Part shown: positions 52,052-61,682 of the stretch, one piece after another
Position numbering within the stretch: position 1 is the stretch's first letter
Layout: the number at the start of each line of letters is the position of its first letter
NCBI GenBank assembly: GCA_964635055.1
Contig: CAZWMT010000012.1
Span: 62,001-126,000, forward strand
Length of the DNA stretch: 64,000 nt
Origin: JAEUJM01 sp964635055
GTDB lineage: Bacteria; Actinomycetota; Acidimicrobiia; Acidimicrobiales; DATDAH01
Reading direction: 5' to 3'
Translations under genes and position numbers: made by a program
The notes under the pieces: model-generated
Told to the model about the DNA's origin: nothing
The model's input: the letters and a program-made list of their open reading frames with translations, nothing else
The model's database searches: none

Positions 52052-55000
52052 TCAGGCATGCAGGTGCTCGGGCAGGGCCCGCATGAGCACCACCTGGGCG
52101 TCGTCGCGCCCCGACCGCAGCTCGCGCATCAGGCAGGCCACGCCGTCGTCGGGGTCGATGAGGCCGATGCCCCGCCGGGCGTACTCGCGCTCGAGCTCGG
52201 CTGACACCATGCCGGTGCCCGCCCACGGGCCCCAGTCCACGCTGACCACCCGACCATCGAAGCGGGGCCCGGCCGACCGGGCCAGCGTGTCGAGGGCGTC
52301 GTTGGCGGCGGCGTAGTCGATCTGGCCGCGGTTGCCGAACACGCCGGCGATGCTGCCGAACAGCACCACGAAGCCGACGTCGGGGCGCACCACCCGCGCC
52401 AGCGTGCGGGCGCCGTCCACCTTGGTGCCGAACACCCGCTCGAACGACTCGGCGGTCTTGTCCCGCAGGAAGCGATCCTCCAGCACACCGGCCCCGTGCA
52501 CCACGCCGTCGAGACGGCCGTGGCGGGCGTAGACGTCGGCGACCACCGCTTCGAGGGCGGCGCGGTCGCGCACGTCGGCCCGGTGGTAGCGGGCCTCGAC
52601 GCCCAGCGCGTCCAGCGTGGACAGCGTGGCGCGGACCTCACGTTCGGCCAGGATGCGGGCACAGGCCGCCTCGATCGCCGCCGGGTCCTTCATGCCCCCG
52701 CCGATGAGCGCCTTGCGCAGGGCGACCGCGTCGGCCGCGCCGGCCGTGGCCGGGTCCTCGTCGGCGTCGGGCAGTGCCGAGCGGCCCACCAGCTCGAGGT
52801 GGCCGCAGCCCTCGCGGGCCAGGGCCACCGCCACCCGGGCGGTGATGCCGCGGGCGCCACCGGTGAGCAGCACCACCGAGTCGGCGGTGACGAACGGGGC
52901 CGCCGCCCCCACCGCTTGGGGGTCGAGCTCGTCGGCGCGCACCCGCAGGGTGTGACGGGTGCCGTTGGTGCGACCCACGTCGGTGAGCCCGTCGGTGGCG
53001 CTCATCTCGGCCAGCAGGTGGTCGGCGAGACGGCTGGGGTCGTCCTTGCGGTCGAGGTCGACGGCGAGCACCCGGCAGTCGGGGAACTCGCGGGGCACCG
53101 TGCGGGCCAGCCCGTGGGCGCCACTGCCCAGGGGCAGGCCGTCGTGGTCGTCGGGGCCCGGGCCCGTGCCGAACGCACCCCCGAGGCCGGTGGCCACGAC
53201 CAGCGACCCGAGGCCGGCCAGCACCGCCTCGCGCACCTGCGCGAAAAGGGCGACCAGCGAGTGCTCCGCACTGGGGGCGAGCAGGGCCAGGTGCACCAGC
53301 ACGTCGAGCGGGCTGTCGACGGCGGTGTCGACGGTGGTGTCCGCGGGGCCGACAGCCTCGTCGGGCTGCAGGAGGCGCACGGTGGCGCCCCGCTCCTCGA
53401 GCAGCGCGGCGAGGTGCAGCGCCACGCCCTGCCCGTCGTCGACGATGCCCACGGTGCGCCCGGCGAAGGCCCCCTCGGCCGCGGGCGGCGGATCGTCGAC
53501 GGGGTCGACCTCGGCCACCTCGACCACGTAGCGGAGGGTGGCGGCCGGCACCTGCACGTCGTCGGCCGGGGTGCCGGCCTCGGCGGCCCCACCATCGCCG
53601 TCGGTGGACGCCTCGTCGGTGGGGGCGGTGTCGAGCGTGTCGGCGCTGGGAGCGCCGTCGGCGACCCCGCCGGCCGCGCCCGAAGCGTCGCGGTCGCCGA
53701 GCGAACCGATCCAGTCGACGATGCCCCGAAGGGTCTTCAGCTGGGCCAGCTCCTCCACCACCGACTCGTCGATGCTGCCCTCGTCGGCGCCGGGCAGGCC
53801 GACCCGGTCGGCCAGCTCGCCCACGATCTCGATGCGCTTGATCGAGTCGATGCTGAGGTCGGCCTCCAGGTCGAGGTCGGGGTCGAGCATGTCGAGCGGG
53901 TAGCCCGTGCGCTCGCTGACGATGGCCAGCACCGCGGCCATCACCTCGTCGGAGGTCATGGCCGCGCGCGGCGCGGCGGCCGGGGCGCCGGCCGTGGCGT
54001 CCGTGGCAGTGGCCTCGATGGCGGCGGGCGCCATCGGGGCCATGGGCGCGAGCGGTGCCGCCGTCGCCGACAGCAGCGGCGCCGCCGGCTCGACGCTGCC
54101 GCCCAGGTAGCGCAGCATCACCTCGCGCTCCGCGGCCATCAGCTCGCGGGCGCCCCGCAGGTACTCGAGGACCGCGGCGTCCCGCTCACCCCCGGCACCG
54201 AGCCCGGCACCGGCGCCGGCGCCGGCGCCGGCCAGCACGATGGGCGGCACCTGGTCGACCGGCTGCAGGCTGCCGGGCACGACCGAACCGTCGGCGTTGC
54301 GCACCAGGTGACCGTTGATGGTCCAGCCCGCGGGACGACCCGCGGCGGTGAGGCGCCCGGCATCGGCGTCACGGCCGGCGAAGAGGGCCAGCAGGTCGAC
54401 GTCGACGCCGTTGACCGCCAGCTGGGCCAGCGCCAGCAGGAACCGGCGCAGGCCGTCGTCACCCGAGGCGTCGCAGGCCACGGCCACGTGGGGCCGGTCG
54501 CCCAGGATCTTGCCCACCAACTGGGTGAGCACCCGGCCGGGCCCGGCCTCGACGAACACCCGGGCGCCGGCGTCGTACATGGCCTGCACCTGGTCGACGA
54601 AGCGCACCGGCTCGGCCACCTGGCCGGCCAGCAGCGCGCGGATGTCGTCGGGGGTGTCGGGGTAGGGCGCGGCGGTGGTGTTGGCCCACACGGTGAACGA
54701 CGGGGCCCCGATGGGGGCGGCGGCGAGCGCCTCGCCCAGGGCCACCCGTGCGTCGGCCACCACCGGGCTGTGGAACGCGCAGGCCACCGGCAGGCGCTTG
54801 GACTTCATGCCCGCCTCGGCCAGGCGCTCGACGGCGTCGCCGACCGCGTCGGTGGGCCCCGAGATCACGGCCTGGCCGGGAGCGTTGTCGTTGGCCAGCA
54901 CCACACGACCGGTGGGCTCGAGGGTGTCGAGCACGGCCCGCACGTCGTCGCCCGTGCCCGCCACCGCGGCCATGGCGCCGGGGTCGTCGCCGGCGGCGTC

Positions 55001-58000
55001 GAGGATGGCCCGGGCCCGGGTCTCGCTGAGCGGCACCAGGTCGGCCTCGGCGATGGCCCCCGCGGCGCAGAGGGCGACCAGCTCGCCGTAGCTGTGGCCA
55101 CCGGCCTGGTCGGGACGCACCCCCACCGTGCCCAGCAGGTCGTGCACGGCCAGGCCGGCGATGCCCAGGGTGGGCTGGGCCACCCTGGTGTCGGTGATGG
55201 CGTCCTTCTGGGCCTTGGTCTCGTCCTTCGAGTGGGCCGCCGGCGGGAACATCACGTCGGTGTAGGGAGCGCGCAGGTGGCGCTGGAGGCGAGGGAAGGC
55301 CACGAACAGGTCGCGCAGCATGCCCGGCCGCTGGCTGCCCTGCCCGGGGAACAGGAAGGCGAGTCTCCCGCGCTCTGCGGCGTCGTCGCCGGGCCGCTCG
55401 GGCCCGGCCTTCCCGCTCTCTGCGGCGGCGTCGCCGTCGGCTTCGCCGGCGAGCGCCTCGTCGGGGACGAAGACGCCCGACTTGTCGGCGGTGAAGGTGC
55501 GGGCCACCTGGAGCTTGGCCACCAGGTCGTCCACGTCGTCGGCCACCACCGCCACCTGCACCGGGTCGGTGGACGCGGCGGACCGGTCGGCCTGGGCGCG
55601 GGCCAGGTCGCGCAGCAGCACCGGCCGGGTGGCGGGCCGGTCGGCGGGGATCTGGGCCGCGAGCGCGTCGACGGCAGTGAGCGCCGCGGCGCGGTCGGCG
55701 CCGCGGAACACGAACAGCTCGGCCGGCCACTCGTCGAGGCCGTGGGCCGGCCCGGGGGCGCCGTCGTACGAGGCGACGACGGCGTGGAAGTTGGTGCCGC
55801 CGAAGCCGAAGGCGCTCACGCCGGCGACCCGGTCGTGGTCGGCCCACGGCCGGGCGGCGTCGTCGAAGCGGAAGGGGCTGGTGCCGGCGTCGTAGTAGTC
55901 GGTCGGGTGCTCGATGTTGAGGGTGGGTGGGCGCACGCCGCGATACACGGCCTCGGTGGCCTTGATGAGCCCGGCCACCCCGGCGGCGCACTTGGTGTGG
56001 CCGATCTGGCTCTTCACCGACCCGAGGCTGGTGGCGCCGGGCGCGGCGTCGGCCTCGCTGAAGAACTCGGTGAGGGTGGCCAGCTCGGTGCGGTCGCCCA
56101 CCACGGTGCCGGTGCCGTGGGCCTCGATGAGGCCGACGTCGGCGGGCGACACCCCCGCCTGGTCGTAGGCCCGCTCGAGGGCGAGGCGCTGGCCCTCCTT
56201 GCGCGGGGCGGTGAGCCCCAGGTGGCGGCCGTCGCTCGACGCCGCCATCCCCCGCAACACGCCATAGATGCGGTCGCCGTCGCGCTCGGCGTCGGCCAGG
56301 CGCTTCAGCACCAGGCAGCCGACGCCCTCGCCGAGGGTGATGCCGTCGGCGTCGGCGTCGAACGTGCGGCACTGCCCGCTGGGCGACAGGGCGTGCACGC
56401 TGCTGAACAGCAGGTAGTCGTTCACCCCGTTGTGCAGGTCGGCGCCGCCGGCCAGCACCATGTCGCTGGTGCCCGCCACCAGCTCCTTGCAGGCCACGTC
56501 GATGGCGGCGAGGGCCGAGGCGCACGCCGCGTCGACGGTGTAGTTCGAGCCGCCGAGGTCGAGCCGGTTGGCGATGCGGCCGGCGATGACGTTGGTGAGC
56601 AGGCCGGGGAAGGAGTCCTCGGTGTAGGAGGGGAGGTGCTCGTCGAGGGCGTCGGGCAGGGCGCCCACATAGGTCTGGAACAACGAGCGGAACCCGTAGG
56701 CGGTGGAGAGGTCGGTGCCGCCCTCGGCGCCGAACACCACCGACGTGCGCGCCCGGTCGAACTCGCGGGTGGCGTAGCCGGCGTCGGCGAGGGCCCGTGC
56801 GGCCATCTCGAGGCTCAGCAGCTGGGCGGGCTCGATCGACGACAGCGAGGTGGGCGGGATGCCGTAGGCGAGGGCGTCGAAGGGCACCTCGGGCAGGAAG
56901 CCGCCCCAGCGCGACGGGGTCTTGCGGCCGGCGTCGTTGAGGAAGGCGTCGGGGTCGTAGTAGCGGTCGGCGTCCCATCGGGCGGCGGGCACCTCGGTGA
57001 TGGCGTTGACCCCACCGACCACGTTGGACCAGTAGTGGGCGGTGTCGGCCGCGCCGGGGAAGGCGCCGGCCATCCCGATGATGGCGATGTCGAGCGAGCG
57101 GCTCTCACCGGTGTGGGCGCCCACGTCGCCGGTGTCGGCGAGTGCGGCCAGGTGCTCACTGCCACCGGCGCTGACCTGCTCGTGCAGGGCGGCGACGGTG
57201 GTGATCTCGTGGCGCAGGGTGGCGGCCTGGCCGATCATGAACATGCCCTCGCGGCGCTGGCCGTCCTCGTCCACCGTCACCAGCTCGCCGCCCTCGCGGG
57301 CCACGCCCTTGGTGGCGATGCGCAGGCGCCCGAGGTTCAGCTGCTCCAGCTCGGCCCAGGCCTCCTGCACGGTGTGGCCCTCGGCCAGCAGCCGGCGCTT
57401 CTCGGCCTCGAAGGCCCGCACGTAGTCGCTCTCGACGCACCGGGTGGCGTGGCCGGGCGAGGTCTCGAGCAGCACCGTGCGCTCGCACGTCATGGCCGCG
57501 TCCTGGAACCCGGGCAGGATGGCCCCGCCGGCCACGGCCTCCTCGGTGAACAGGTAGGCGGTGCCCATCAGCACGCCGACGCCGGCGCCGGCCTCGGCCA
57601 GCGGCGCGGCCATGGCCCCGACCATCGCCGCCGAGCGGTCGTCGTGGATGCCGCCGGCGAACAACACGGACAGCTCGGCGGCGGCGCCGTTCCCGCTCTG
57701 CGGGGCCGCTTGGGCCGCGAAGGCCAGCAGGTGCTCGATCTGGGCGTCCCAGAGGGCGAAACTGCTGCGGGGGCCCACGTGCCCGCCGCACTCACGGCCC
57801 TCGAAGACGAACTTGCGGGCGCCCTCCTTCAGGAACAGGTCGAGCAGGCCGGGCGAGGGCACGTGCAGGTAGGTGGTGATGCCCGCGGACTCGAGCGGGG
57901 CCGCCTGCGAGGGCCGGCCGCCGGCGATGAGGGCCACGGGCGGGCGCACGTCGTGCACCACCTCGAGCTGGGCCTCGCGCACCTCGGGGGGCACGAAGCC

Positions 58001-59140
58001 GAGGATGCCCACACCCCAGGGGCGGTCGCCGAGCAGCGGCGCGGTCTCCTCCAGCAGCTCGCGCACCTCGGGCCCGCTCATCAACGCGAGGGCCAGGAAG
58101 GGCAGGCCGCCGGCCTCGGCCACCGAGGCGGCGAACGCGGCCCGGTCGCTCACCCGGGTCATGGGGCCCTGCGCGATGGGGTACCGGGTGCCGAGCGACG
58201 CGGCCAGCCGGTTGTCCGGGCCCAGCGGCGGGCTCGCCGCCGCGGCGGCGATGTGGTCGTCGATGGCCCGGGCGATGGCCTGGGCCACGCCGCCGGCGGT
58301 GCCGAAGCGATCGGCCAGCGGCTTGGCGAAGGCGCCGTCCTGGCCCACCGGCAGATAGCGGGTGCGCAGGTCGTCGGCGCCGAGCGCGGCGATGACGTCG
58401 GCCGCGGCGGTGTCGGGGTCGGCCGACGCCACGGGCAGGTCGGGCCGGGTGAACACCCGGTGGCCGCCGATCACCACGGTCTCGCTGCCGTCCATGGCCC
58501 CGACCGCGTGGCGGGCGGCGGCGGGCAGCGTGGACTCGCGGACGAGCGCCAGCTGGGCGTCGAGCACCACGCCGGTGGCGCCACCGGCGACCGCGGCGGC
58601 GGCGGTGTGCAGGCCGATGCCGCCCTGGGCCCAGACCGGCAGGTGGGTGCGGGCCACGAGGGTCTGCACCAGCACGTAGGCGGTGAGGTCGCCGATGCGT
58701 CCCCCGCTCTCGGAGCCCTTGGCGATGAGGCCGTCGGCGCCGGCGGCGATGGCGGCGTCGGCCTCCTCCACCGAGCGCACCTCCACCAGCACACGGCGGT
58801 CGCCGGCCTGCAAACGGGCGACCTCGGTGGCGGCCGTCGAAGCGGCGGCGGTCGAAGCGGTGGCGGTCGAGGCGGCGGCGCTGAGGGTGGCCAGGACGAC
58901 GGTGTCGACCTGATCGGACAGGGCCGAGGGGTCGTGGTGGGCGCCCTCGGGCACGCGCACGCCGATGGCCAGATCGGTCCAGCGGGCCACCTCGTCGAGT
59001 GCGCGGCGGGCGGCGCCGGCGTCGCGGCCGAGGTCGAGCACGCCCAGGGCGCCGGCGCGGGCGAGGCCCACCACCACGGCGGGATCCGGTCGCTCGAACG
59101 CGGTGACGCCCAGGATCAGCTGTTGGTCATGGATGCCCAC
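52052..59140 (-). CDS. PUFA-synthase-like megasynthase: PfaD-type ER fused to KS-AT-ACP-KR
   Basis: 2362 residues from GTG 59140, with AGGGG eight bases before; earlier in-frame codons lack one. Residues 1-650 are a PfaD/nitronate-monooxygenase-like FMN enoyl reductase (YPIAQGPMTRVSDRAAFA, FVFEGRECGGHVGPRSS). KS at about 680-1120: IIGMAGAFPG, active Cys in VDAACASALAAI near 873, EAHGTGTVVG, IGHTKCAAGVAG. AT at about 1260-1550: FPGQGSQRPG, GHSYGE. One ACP near 1765 (DLSIDSIKRIEIV). KR near 2090 (LLTGGARGITARVA) with the catalytic Tyr in QIDYAAAND. PUFA synthases usually carry PfaD as a separate gene and several tandem ACPs; this has one ACP and PfaD at the front. It probably works iteratively with the KS-AT-DH protein downstream. 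Confidence 0.92.
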   Translation of the reverse strand: MGIHDQQLILGVTAFERPDPAVVVGLARAGALGVLDLGRDAGAARRALDEVARWTDLAIGVRVPEGAHHDPSALSDQVDTVVLATLSAAASTATASTAAASTAATEVARLQAGDRRVLVEVRSVEEADAAIAAGADGLIAKGSESGGRIGDLTAYVLVQTLVARTHLPVWAQGGIGLHTAAAAVAGGATGVVLDAQLALVRESTLPAAARHAVGAMDGSETVVIGGHRVFTRPDLPVASADPDTAAADVIAALGADDLRTRYLPVGQDGAFAKPLADRFGTAGGVAQAIARAIDDHIAAAAASPPLGPDNRLAASLGTRYPIAQGPMTRVSDRAAFAASVAEAGGLPFLALALMSGPEVRELLEETAPLLGDRPWGVGILGFVPPEVREAQLEVVHDVRPPVALIAGGRPSQAAPLESAGITTYLHVPSPGLLDLFLKEGARKFVFEGRECGGHVGPRSSFALWDAQIEHLLAFAAQAAPQSGNGAAAELSVLFAGGIHDDRSAAMVGAMAAPLAEAGAGVGVLMGTAYLFTEEAVAGGAILPGFQDAAMTCERTVLLETSPGHATRCVESDYVRAFEAEKRRLLAEGHTVQEAWAELEQLNLGRLRIATKGVAREGGELVTVDEDGQRREGMFMIGQAATLRHEITTVAALHEQVSAGGSEHLAALADTGDVGAHTGESRSLDIAIIGMAGAFPGAADTAHYWSNVVGGVNAITEVPAARWDADRYYDPDAFLNDAGRKTPSRWGGFLPEVPFDALAYGIPPTSLSSIEPAQLLSLEMAARALADAGYATREFDRARTSVVFGAEGGTDLSTAYGFRSLFQTYVGALPDALDEHLPSYTEDSFPGLLTNVIAGRIANRLDLGGSNYTVDAACASALAAIDVACKELVAGTSDMVLAGGADLHNGVNDYLLFSSVHALSPSGQCRTFDADADGITLGEGVGCLVLKRLADAERDGDRIYGVLRGMAASSDGRHLGLTAPRKEGQRLALERAYDQAGVSPADVGLIEAHGTGTVVGDRTELATLTEFFSEADAAPGATSLGSVKSQIGHTKCAAGVAGLIKATEAVYRGVRPPTLNIEHPTDYYDAGTSPFRFDDAARPWADHDRVAGVSAFGFGGTNFHAVVASYDGAPGPAHGLDEWPAELFVFRGADRAAALTAVDALAAQIPADRPATRPVLLRDLARAQADRSAASTDPVQVAVVADDVDDLVAKLQVARTFTADKSGVFVPDEALAGEADGDAAAESGKAGPERPGDDAAERGRLAFLFPGQGSQRPGMLRDLFVAFPRLQRHLRAPYTDVMFPPAAHSKDETKAQKDAITDTRVAQPTLGIAGLAVHDLLGTVGVRPDQAGGHSYGELVALCAAGAIAEADLVPLSETRARAILDAAGDDPGAMAAVAGTGDDVRAVLDTLEPTGRVVLANDNAPGQAVISGPTDAVGDAVERLAEAGMKSKRLPVACAFHSPVVADARVALGEALAAAPIGAPSFTVWANTTAAPYPDTPDDIRALLAGQVAEPVRFVDQVQAMYDAGARVFVEAGPGRVLTQLVGKILGDRPHVAVACDASGDDGLRRFLLALAQLAVNGVDVDLLALFAGRDADAGRLTAAGRPAGWTINGHLVRNADGSVVPGSLQPVDQVPPIVLAGAGAGAGAGLGAGGERDAAVLEYLRGARELMAAEREVMLRYLGGSVEPAAPLLSATAAPLAPMAPMAPAAIEATATDATAGAPAAAPRAAMTSDEVMAAVLAIVSERTGYPLDMLDPDLDLEADLSIDSIKRIEIVGELADRVGLPGADEGSIDESVVEELAQLKTLRGIVDWIGSLGDRDASGAAGGVADGAPSADTLDTAPTDEASTDGDGGAAEAGTPADDVQVPAATLRYVVEVAEVDPVDDPPPAAEGAFAGRTVGIVDDGQGVALHLAALLEERGATVRLLQPDEAVGPADTTVDTAVDSPLDVLVHLALLAPSAEHSLVALFAQVREAVLAGLGSLVVATGLGGAFGTGPGPDDHDGLPLGSGAHGLARTVPREFPDCRVLAVDLDRKDDPSRLADHLLAEMSATDGLTDVGRTNGTRHTLRVRADELDPQAVGAAAPFVTADSVVLLTGGARGITARVAVALAREGCGHLELVGRSALPDADEDPATAGAADAVALRKALIGGGMKDPAAIEAACARILAEREVRATLSTLDALGVEARYHRADVRDRAALEAVVADVYARHGRLDGVVHGAGVLEDRFLRDKTAESFERVFGTKVDGARTLARVVRPDVGFVVLFGSIAGVFGNRGQIDYAAANDALDTLARSAGPRFDGRVVSVDWGPWAGTGMVSAELEREYARRGIGLIDPDDGVACLMRELRSGRDDAQVVLMRALPEHLHA

Positions 59141-59200
59141 CGGTTCGACCCCCTGCAACTTCCGCCACCACGAGTTTCGACGACCGGTCAAGGGTAGCGC

Positions 59201-59219
59201 TACTGAACGGCGTTCACTA
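59201..59219. promoter_or_regulatory. 19-base near-perfect palindrome, candidate TetR-type operator
   Basis: TACTGAACG, G, CGTTCACTA: one mismatch in the 9-base arms, with a perfect 13-base core TGAACGGCGTTCA. It is 61 bases upstream of the megasynthase start and 133 bases before the divergent sulfotransferase. Such dyads are typical of TetR regulators of lipid genes; no TetR gene is in the window. Confidence 0.55.
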
Positions 59220-59351
59220 AGGCCGTCGCCCCGGGGTGGGGCCGGCCGACGTCGCGGGCGCGAAACCGCTCGGCGCACTGACGTCCGGGAACATTCTGAC
59301 AGATCAGGTGCCAAAGGTGGCATCGCGGCGTCACCTGCTAAGCATCGGCAA

Positions 59352-60377
59352 GTGAATCCCACGGACGCACCCATCTTCGTGGTCGGCAGCGGGCGCTCGG
59401 GCACCTCGCTCCTGCGGGCGATGCTGAACGCCCACCCGCACATCCACCTCACCCACGAGGCGTCCTTCTACCTCGACCTGCGGGGCAAGCGGCTGGCGGG
59501 CGACGGCCGGGCCTGGTTCGACCGGTATCGGCAGTCGTTCTCGTTCGCCTTCCTCGACGTGCCGCTGTCCGCGGTGACCGATCGGCTCGACCGGCTCGCC
59601 GGCCCCACCCGCGCCGACGCGGTGGAGGCGGTGCTGCGCAGCGCGGCCGAGCGCCGCGACAAGCAGCGGTGGGGTGACAAGACGCCGGCCCACGCCCAGC
59701 AGCTCGACACCATCATCGGCGACTTCCCCGGTGCCCGCATCGTCCACGTGGTGCGCGACCCCCGCCGGGTGGTGGCCTCATTGGCCCAGATGCCGTGGGC
59801 CACCAGCAGCCACGGCCTCAACGCGTTCTTCTGCGCCCAGCAGGTGAAGGCGGTGGGTCGCTTCGCCGGCCCGGTCTGCACGGTGCGCCTGGAGGACCTG
59901 GTGTCGTCACCCGAGGCCGAGATGCGCCGCGTGCTCGACTTCGTCGGCGAGGACTGGGACGCAGCGGTGCTCGACCACACCGCCCACGGCGGTGGCGCCG
60001 ACCTGCCGCCGTTCCCCTGGTTCGCCGAGGCCGCCCGACCCGTCGAGGTCGGCCGGGCCCCGTCACCCCTCGATCTGTCGCCCGCCTGGATCCGCTCCAT
60101 CGAGCGCACCTGCGCGTGGACCCTGCGCGAGCACGGCTACGAGCGCGAGACCGGGTTCGCCGAGCCCAGTGCCGCCGACCGGGCCCGGGCCCACGCCGCC
60201 GACGCCCGGGAGGTGGCGACCAGCATCGCCCGGGGCGCCAAGGCGGCGGCGATCGGCATGCGCCCTGAGCCGCCCCCCGCCGACGAGGCCCTGGCCGCGG
60301 TGCTGTCGCTCAACCCGGCGGCGTGGGAGCACTACCCGGGCTTCGAGATCCCCAAGGTGCCTGTGGTCCAGCCCTGA
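59352..60377 (+). CDS. PAPS-dependent sulfotransferase family protein
   Basis: 341 residues from GTG 59352. The 5'-phosphosulfate loop is FVVGSGRSGTSLLRAML at residues 10-26, the 3'-phosphate motif is IVHVVRDPRRVVASLAQ near residue 135, and WGDKTPAH and VRLEDLVSSP are also as in the Sulfotransfer_1/3 families. There is no signal peptide, so it acts in the cytoplasm. It is divergent from the first megasynthase gene with a shared palindromic site, which suggests it sulfates the lipid or glycolipid product; that is inference. The C-terminal 60 residues are Ala-rich and not conserved. Confidence 0.88.
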   Translation: MNPTDAPIFVVGSGRSGTSLLRAMLNAHPHIHLTHEASFYLDLRGKRLAGDGRAWFDRYRQSFSFAFLDVPLSAVTDRLDRLAGPTRADAVEAVLRSAAERRDKQRWGDKTPAHAQQLDTIIGDFPGARIVHVVRDPRRVVASLAQMPWATSSHGLNAFFCAQQVKAVGRFAGPVCTVRLEDLVSSPEAEMRRVLDFVGEDWDAAVLDHTAHGGGADLPPFPWFAEAARPVEVGRAPSPLDLSPAWIRSIERTCAWTLREHGYERETGFAEPSAADRARAHAADAREVATSIARGAKAAAIGMRPEPPPADEALAAVLSLNPAAWEHYPGFEIPKVPVVQP

Positions 60378-60393
60378 CCGCCGAACTCAGCGC

Positions 60394-60420
60394 AAATTCC
60401 GGCGTGTGGCGCCGGAATTT
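60394..60420. terminator. 11-base hairpin between convergent genes
   Basis: AAATTCCGGCG (60394-60404), loop TGTGG, CGCCGGAATTT (60410-60420). It follows the sulfotransferase stop by 17 bases and faces the convergent PIN-like gene. One strand ends in TTT, a minimal T tract. Confidence 0.65.
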
Positions 60421-60473
60421 CCGCTCACTTCGGAGCTCATCCCACACCCCTGCAGCGCCAGCGCTCCGTTCAT

Positions 60474-60929
60474 TCAGCCGTGGATCAGGCGGGTGGTGAC
60501 CCCGCGGACCGCGGCCGCCGACCGCAACGGGGGGTTGTCGTCCAGCTCGGCGAGGCACAGGTCGGCGTCGAGGTGCTCGGCCGCCGCCAGCGCCTCGAGT
60601 GACAGCAGGTTCAGCCGGACGCCGTCATCGAGAAGGCGCGCCATGGGCCAGGCGAGGTCGCGCAGCGACACCAGGCCGAGGGACTCGGGCAGCCGGGTCA
60701 CGGCCCCGAGCGCCGCCTCCCCGACCGAGGGATCGGCCGCTCCCAGCATCCGGGAGAGCGGCCCGACGACCGCGGGTGACGCGATGGCTCGACAGGCACG
60801 GTGGTACCAGAGCCCCGTGGTGAACGTCGGGGCACCCTCTGGGCGAAGCCCCGGCGGCTCGTCATCGAGCAGGAGACGCAACAACACATGGTCATCGACC
60901 ACGATCGGCGTGGCCGCCGACTCACCCAT
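60474..60929 (-). CDS. PIN-domain-like protein, likely toxin of a TA pair
   Basis: 151 residues. The opening IVVDDHVLLRLLLDDEP has the first acidic residues of a PIN fold, and the end LSLEALAAAEHLDADLCLAE plus DDNPPLRSAAAV matches the later PIN helices and acids, but the middle (residues 50-100) is divergent, so catalytic residues are not all certain. The gene follows an AbrB-type antitoxin gene by 36 bases in the same direction, the usual VapBC-like order, which supports the call. It may be an RNase toxin. Confidence 0.6.
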   Translation of the reverse strand: MGESAATPIVVDDHVLLRLLLDDEPPGLRPEGAPTFTTGLWYHRACRAIASPAVVGPLSRMLGAADPSVGEAALGAVTRLPESLGLVSLRDLAWPMARLLDDGVRLNLLSLEALAAAEHLDADLCLAELDDNPPLRSAAAVRGVTTRLIHG

Positions 60930-60965
60930 GGCCCGAACCCCGATCAGCGTCAGACGGCCCGTCGC

Positions 60966-61208
60966 CTACGCGAGCTCGGGCTCCTCGGCAGCCACGGCGG
61001 CTGCCAACGGGCCATAGCCACCGGCCTCGTCGAGGGCCCGGCGCACCAGGGCGCGGAGGCCGCCGCGGCCGGCGGGCAGGATGAGCAGGGCGTCGCCCAG
61101 ATCGGCGATCTCGACCGAACCGCCCTCGTCGAGATGCCAGCGGCGACGGGCCTCGGCCGGCAGGGCCATCTGCCCGCGATCGGACACCCGGAACTCGGCG
61201 ATCTTCAT
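60966..61208 (-). CDS. AbrB/MazE-like swapped-hairpin antitoxin
   Basis: 80 residues. KIAEFRVSDRGQMALPAEAR then RRWHLDEGGSVEIADLGDAL is the AbrB/SpoVT swapped-hairpin DNA-binding fold. The C-terminal 30 residues (RALVRRALDEAGGYGPLAAA) would bind the toxin. It is first of the pair with the PIN-like gene. Such antitoxins usually bind their own promoter; a short spacer (61209-61349) to the next pair holds it. Confidence 0.85.
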   Translation of the reverse strand: MKIAEFRVSDRGQMALPAEARRRWHLDEGGSVEIADLGDALLILPAGRGGLRALVRRALDEAGGYGPLAAAVAAEEPELA

Positions 61209-61349
61209 GCCCGCACGATATCGGCGGGTCCTTCGCCCTACAAGGTGGCAATGTCGATCTGCCTTGTCAGCCAGAGACCGCGGCGCGACCCGTGACCGTC
61301 GACCTCGGCGAGAACCTGTCGGCGCCGGACCCGTCCGCGACGTGCGAGC

Positions 61350-61682
61350 CTACGGCGCCCCATCGCAGCCGACGGCGGCCGCCGCCGCGGCGCAGGCGTC
61401 GTCCATGGACGCCTGCGTGGCCCGGCCCAGGCGGCGGATCAGGCGGGTGCGCGACAGCAGGAAGAGATTGTCGAAGTTGGCGACCGAGTCGTGGGCGAGG
61501 CCGGCTTCGGCGCCCAGCGCCACCTCGGTCGACAGGCCACGCACGGTCGAGGTGATCGGCGCACAGATCACCGAGTGGAGCAACCGGCCCATGGGGTCTC
61601 GGCTCAGCACCAGCACCGGGCGCCGCTTGTCGCCCGACACGTCGGCGAACCACACCTCACCACGGCGAGCGGCCGACGTCAC
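61350..61682 (-). CDS. MazF/PemK-family toxin
   Basis: 110 residues. RRGEVWFADVSGDKRRPVLV is the diagnostic first motif, followed by VICAPITSTVRGL, STEVALG and SVANFDNLFLLSRTRL. MazF toxins cut single-stranded RNA. It starts inside the stop of the antitoxin gene (ATGA, four bases), the usual coupling that keeps antitoxin in excess. This is a separate pair from the AbrB/PIN pair just downstream. Confidence 0.92.
   Translation of the reverse strand: MTSAARRGEVWFADVSGDKRRPVLVLSRDPMGRLLHSVICAPITSTVRGLSTEVALGAEAGLAHDSVANFDNLFLLSRTRLIRRLGRATQASMDDACAAAAAAVGCDGAP

Noticed and set aside
52496..59197. A 2233-codon open frame on the plus strand
   Set aside because: Antisense of the PfaD-KS-AT-ACP-KR gene; long only because stops are rare in GC-rich DNA.
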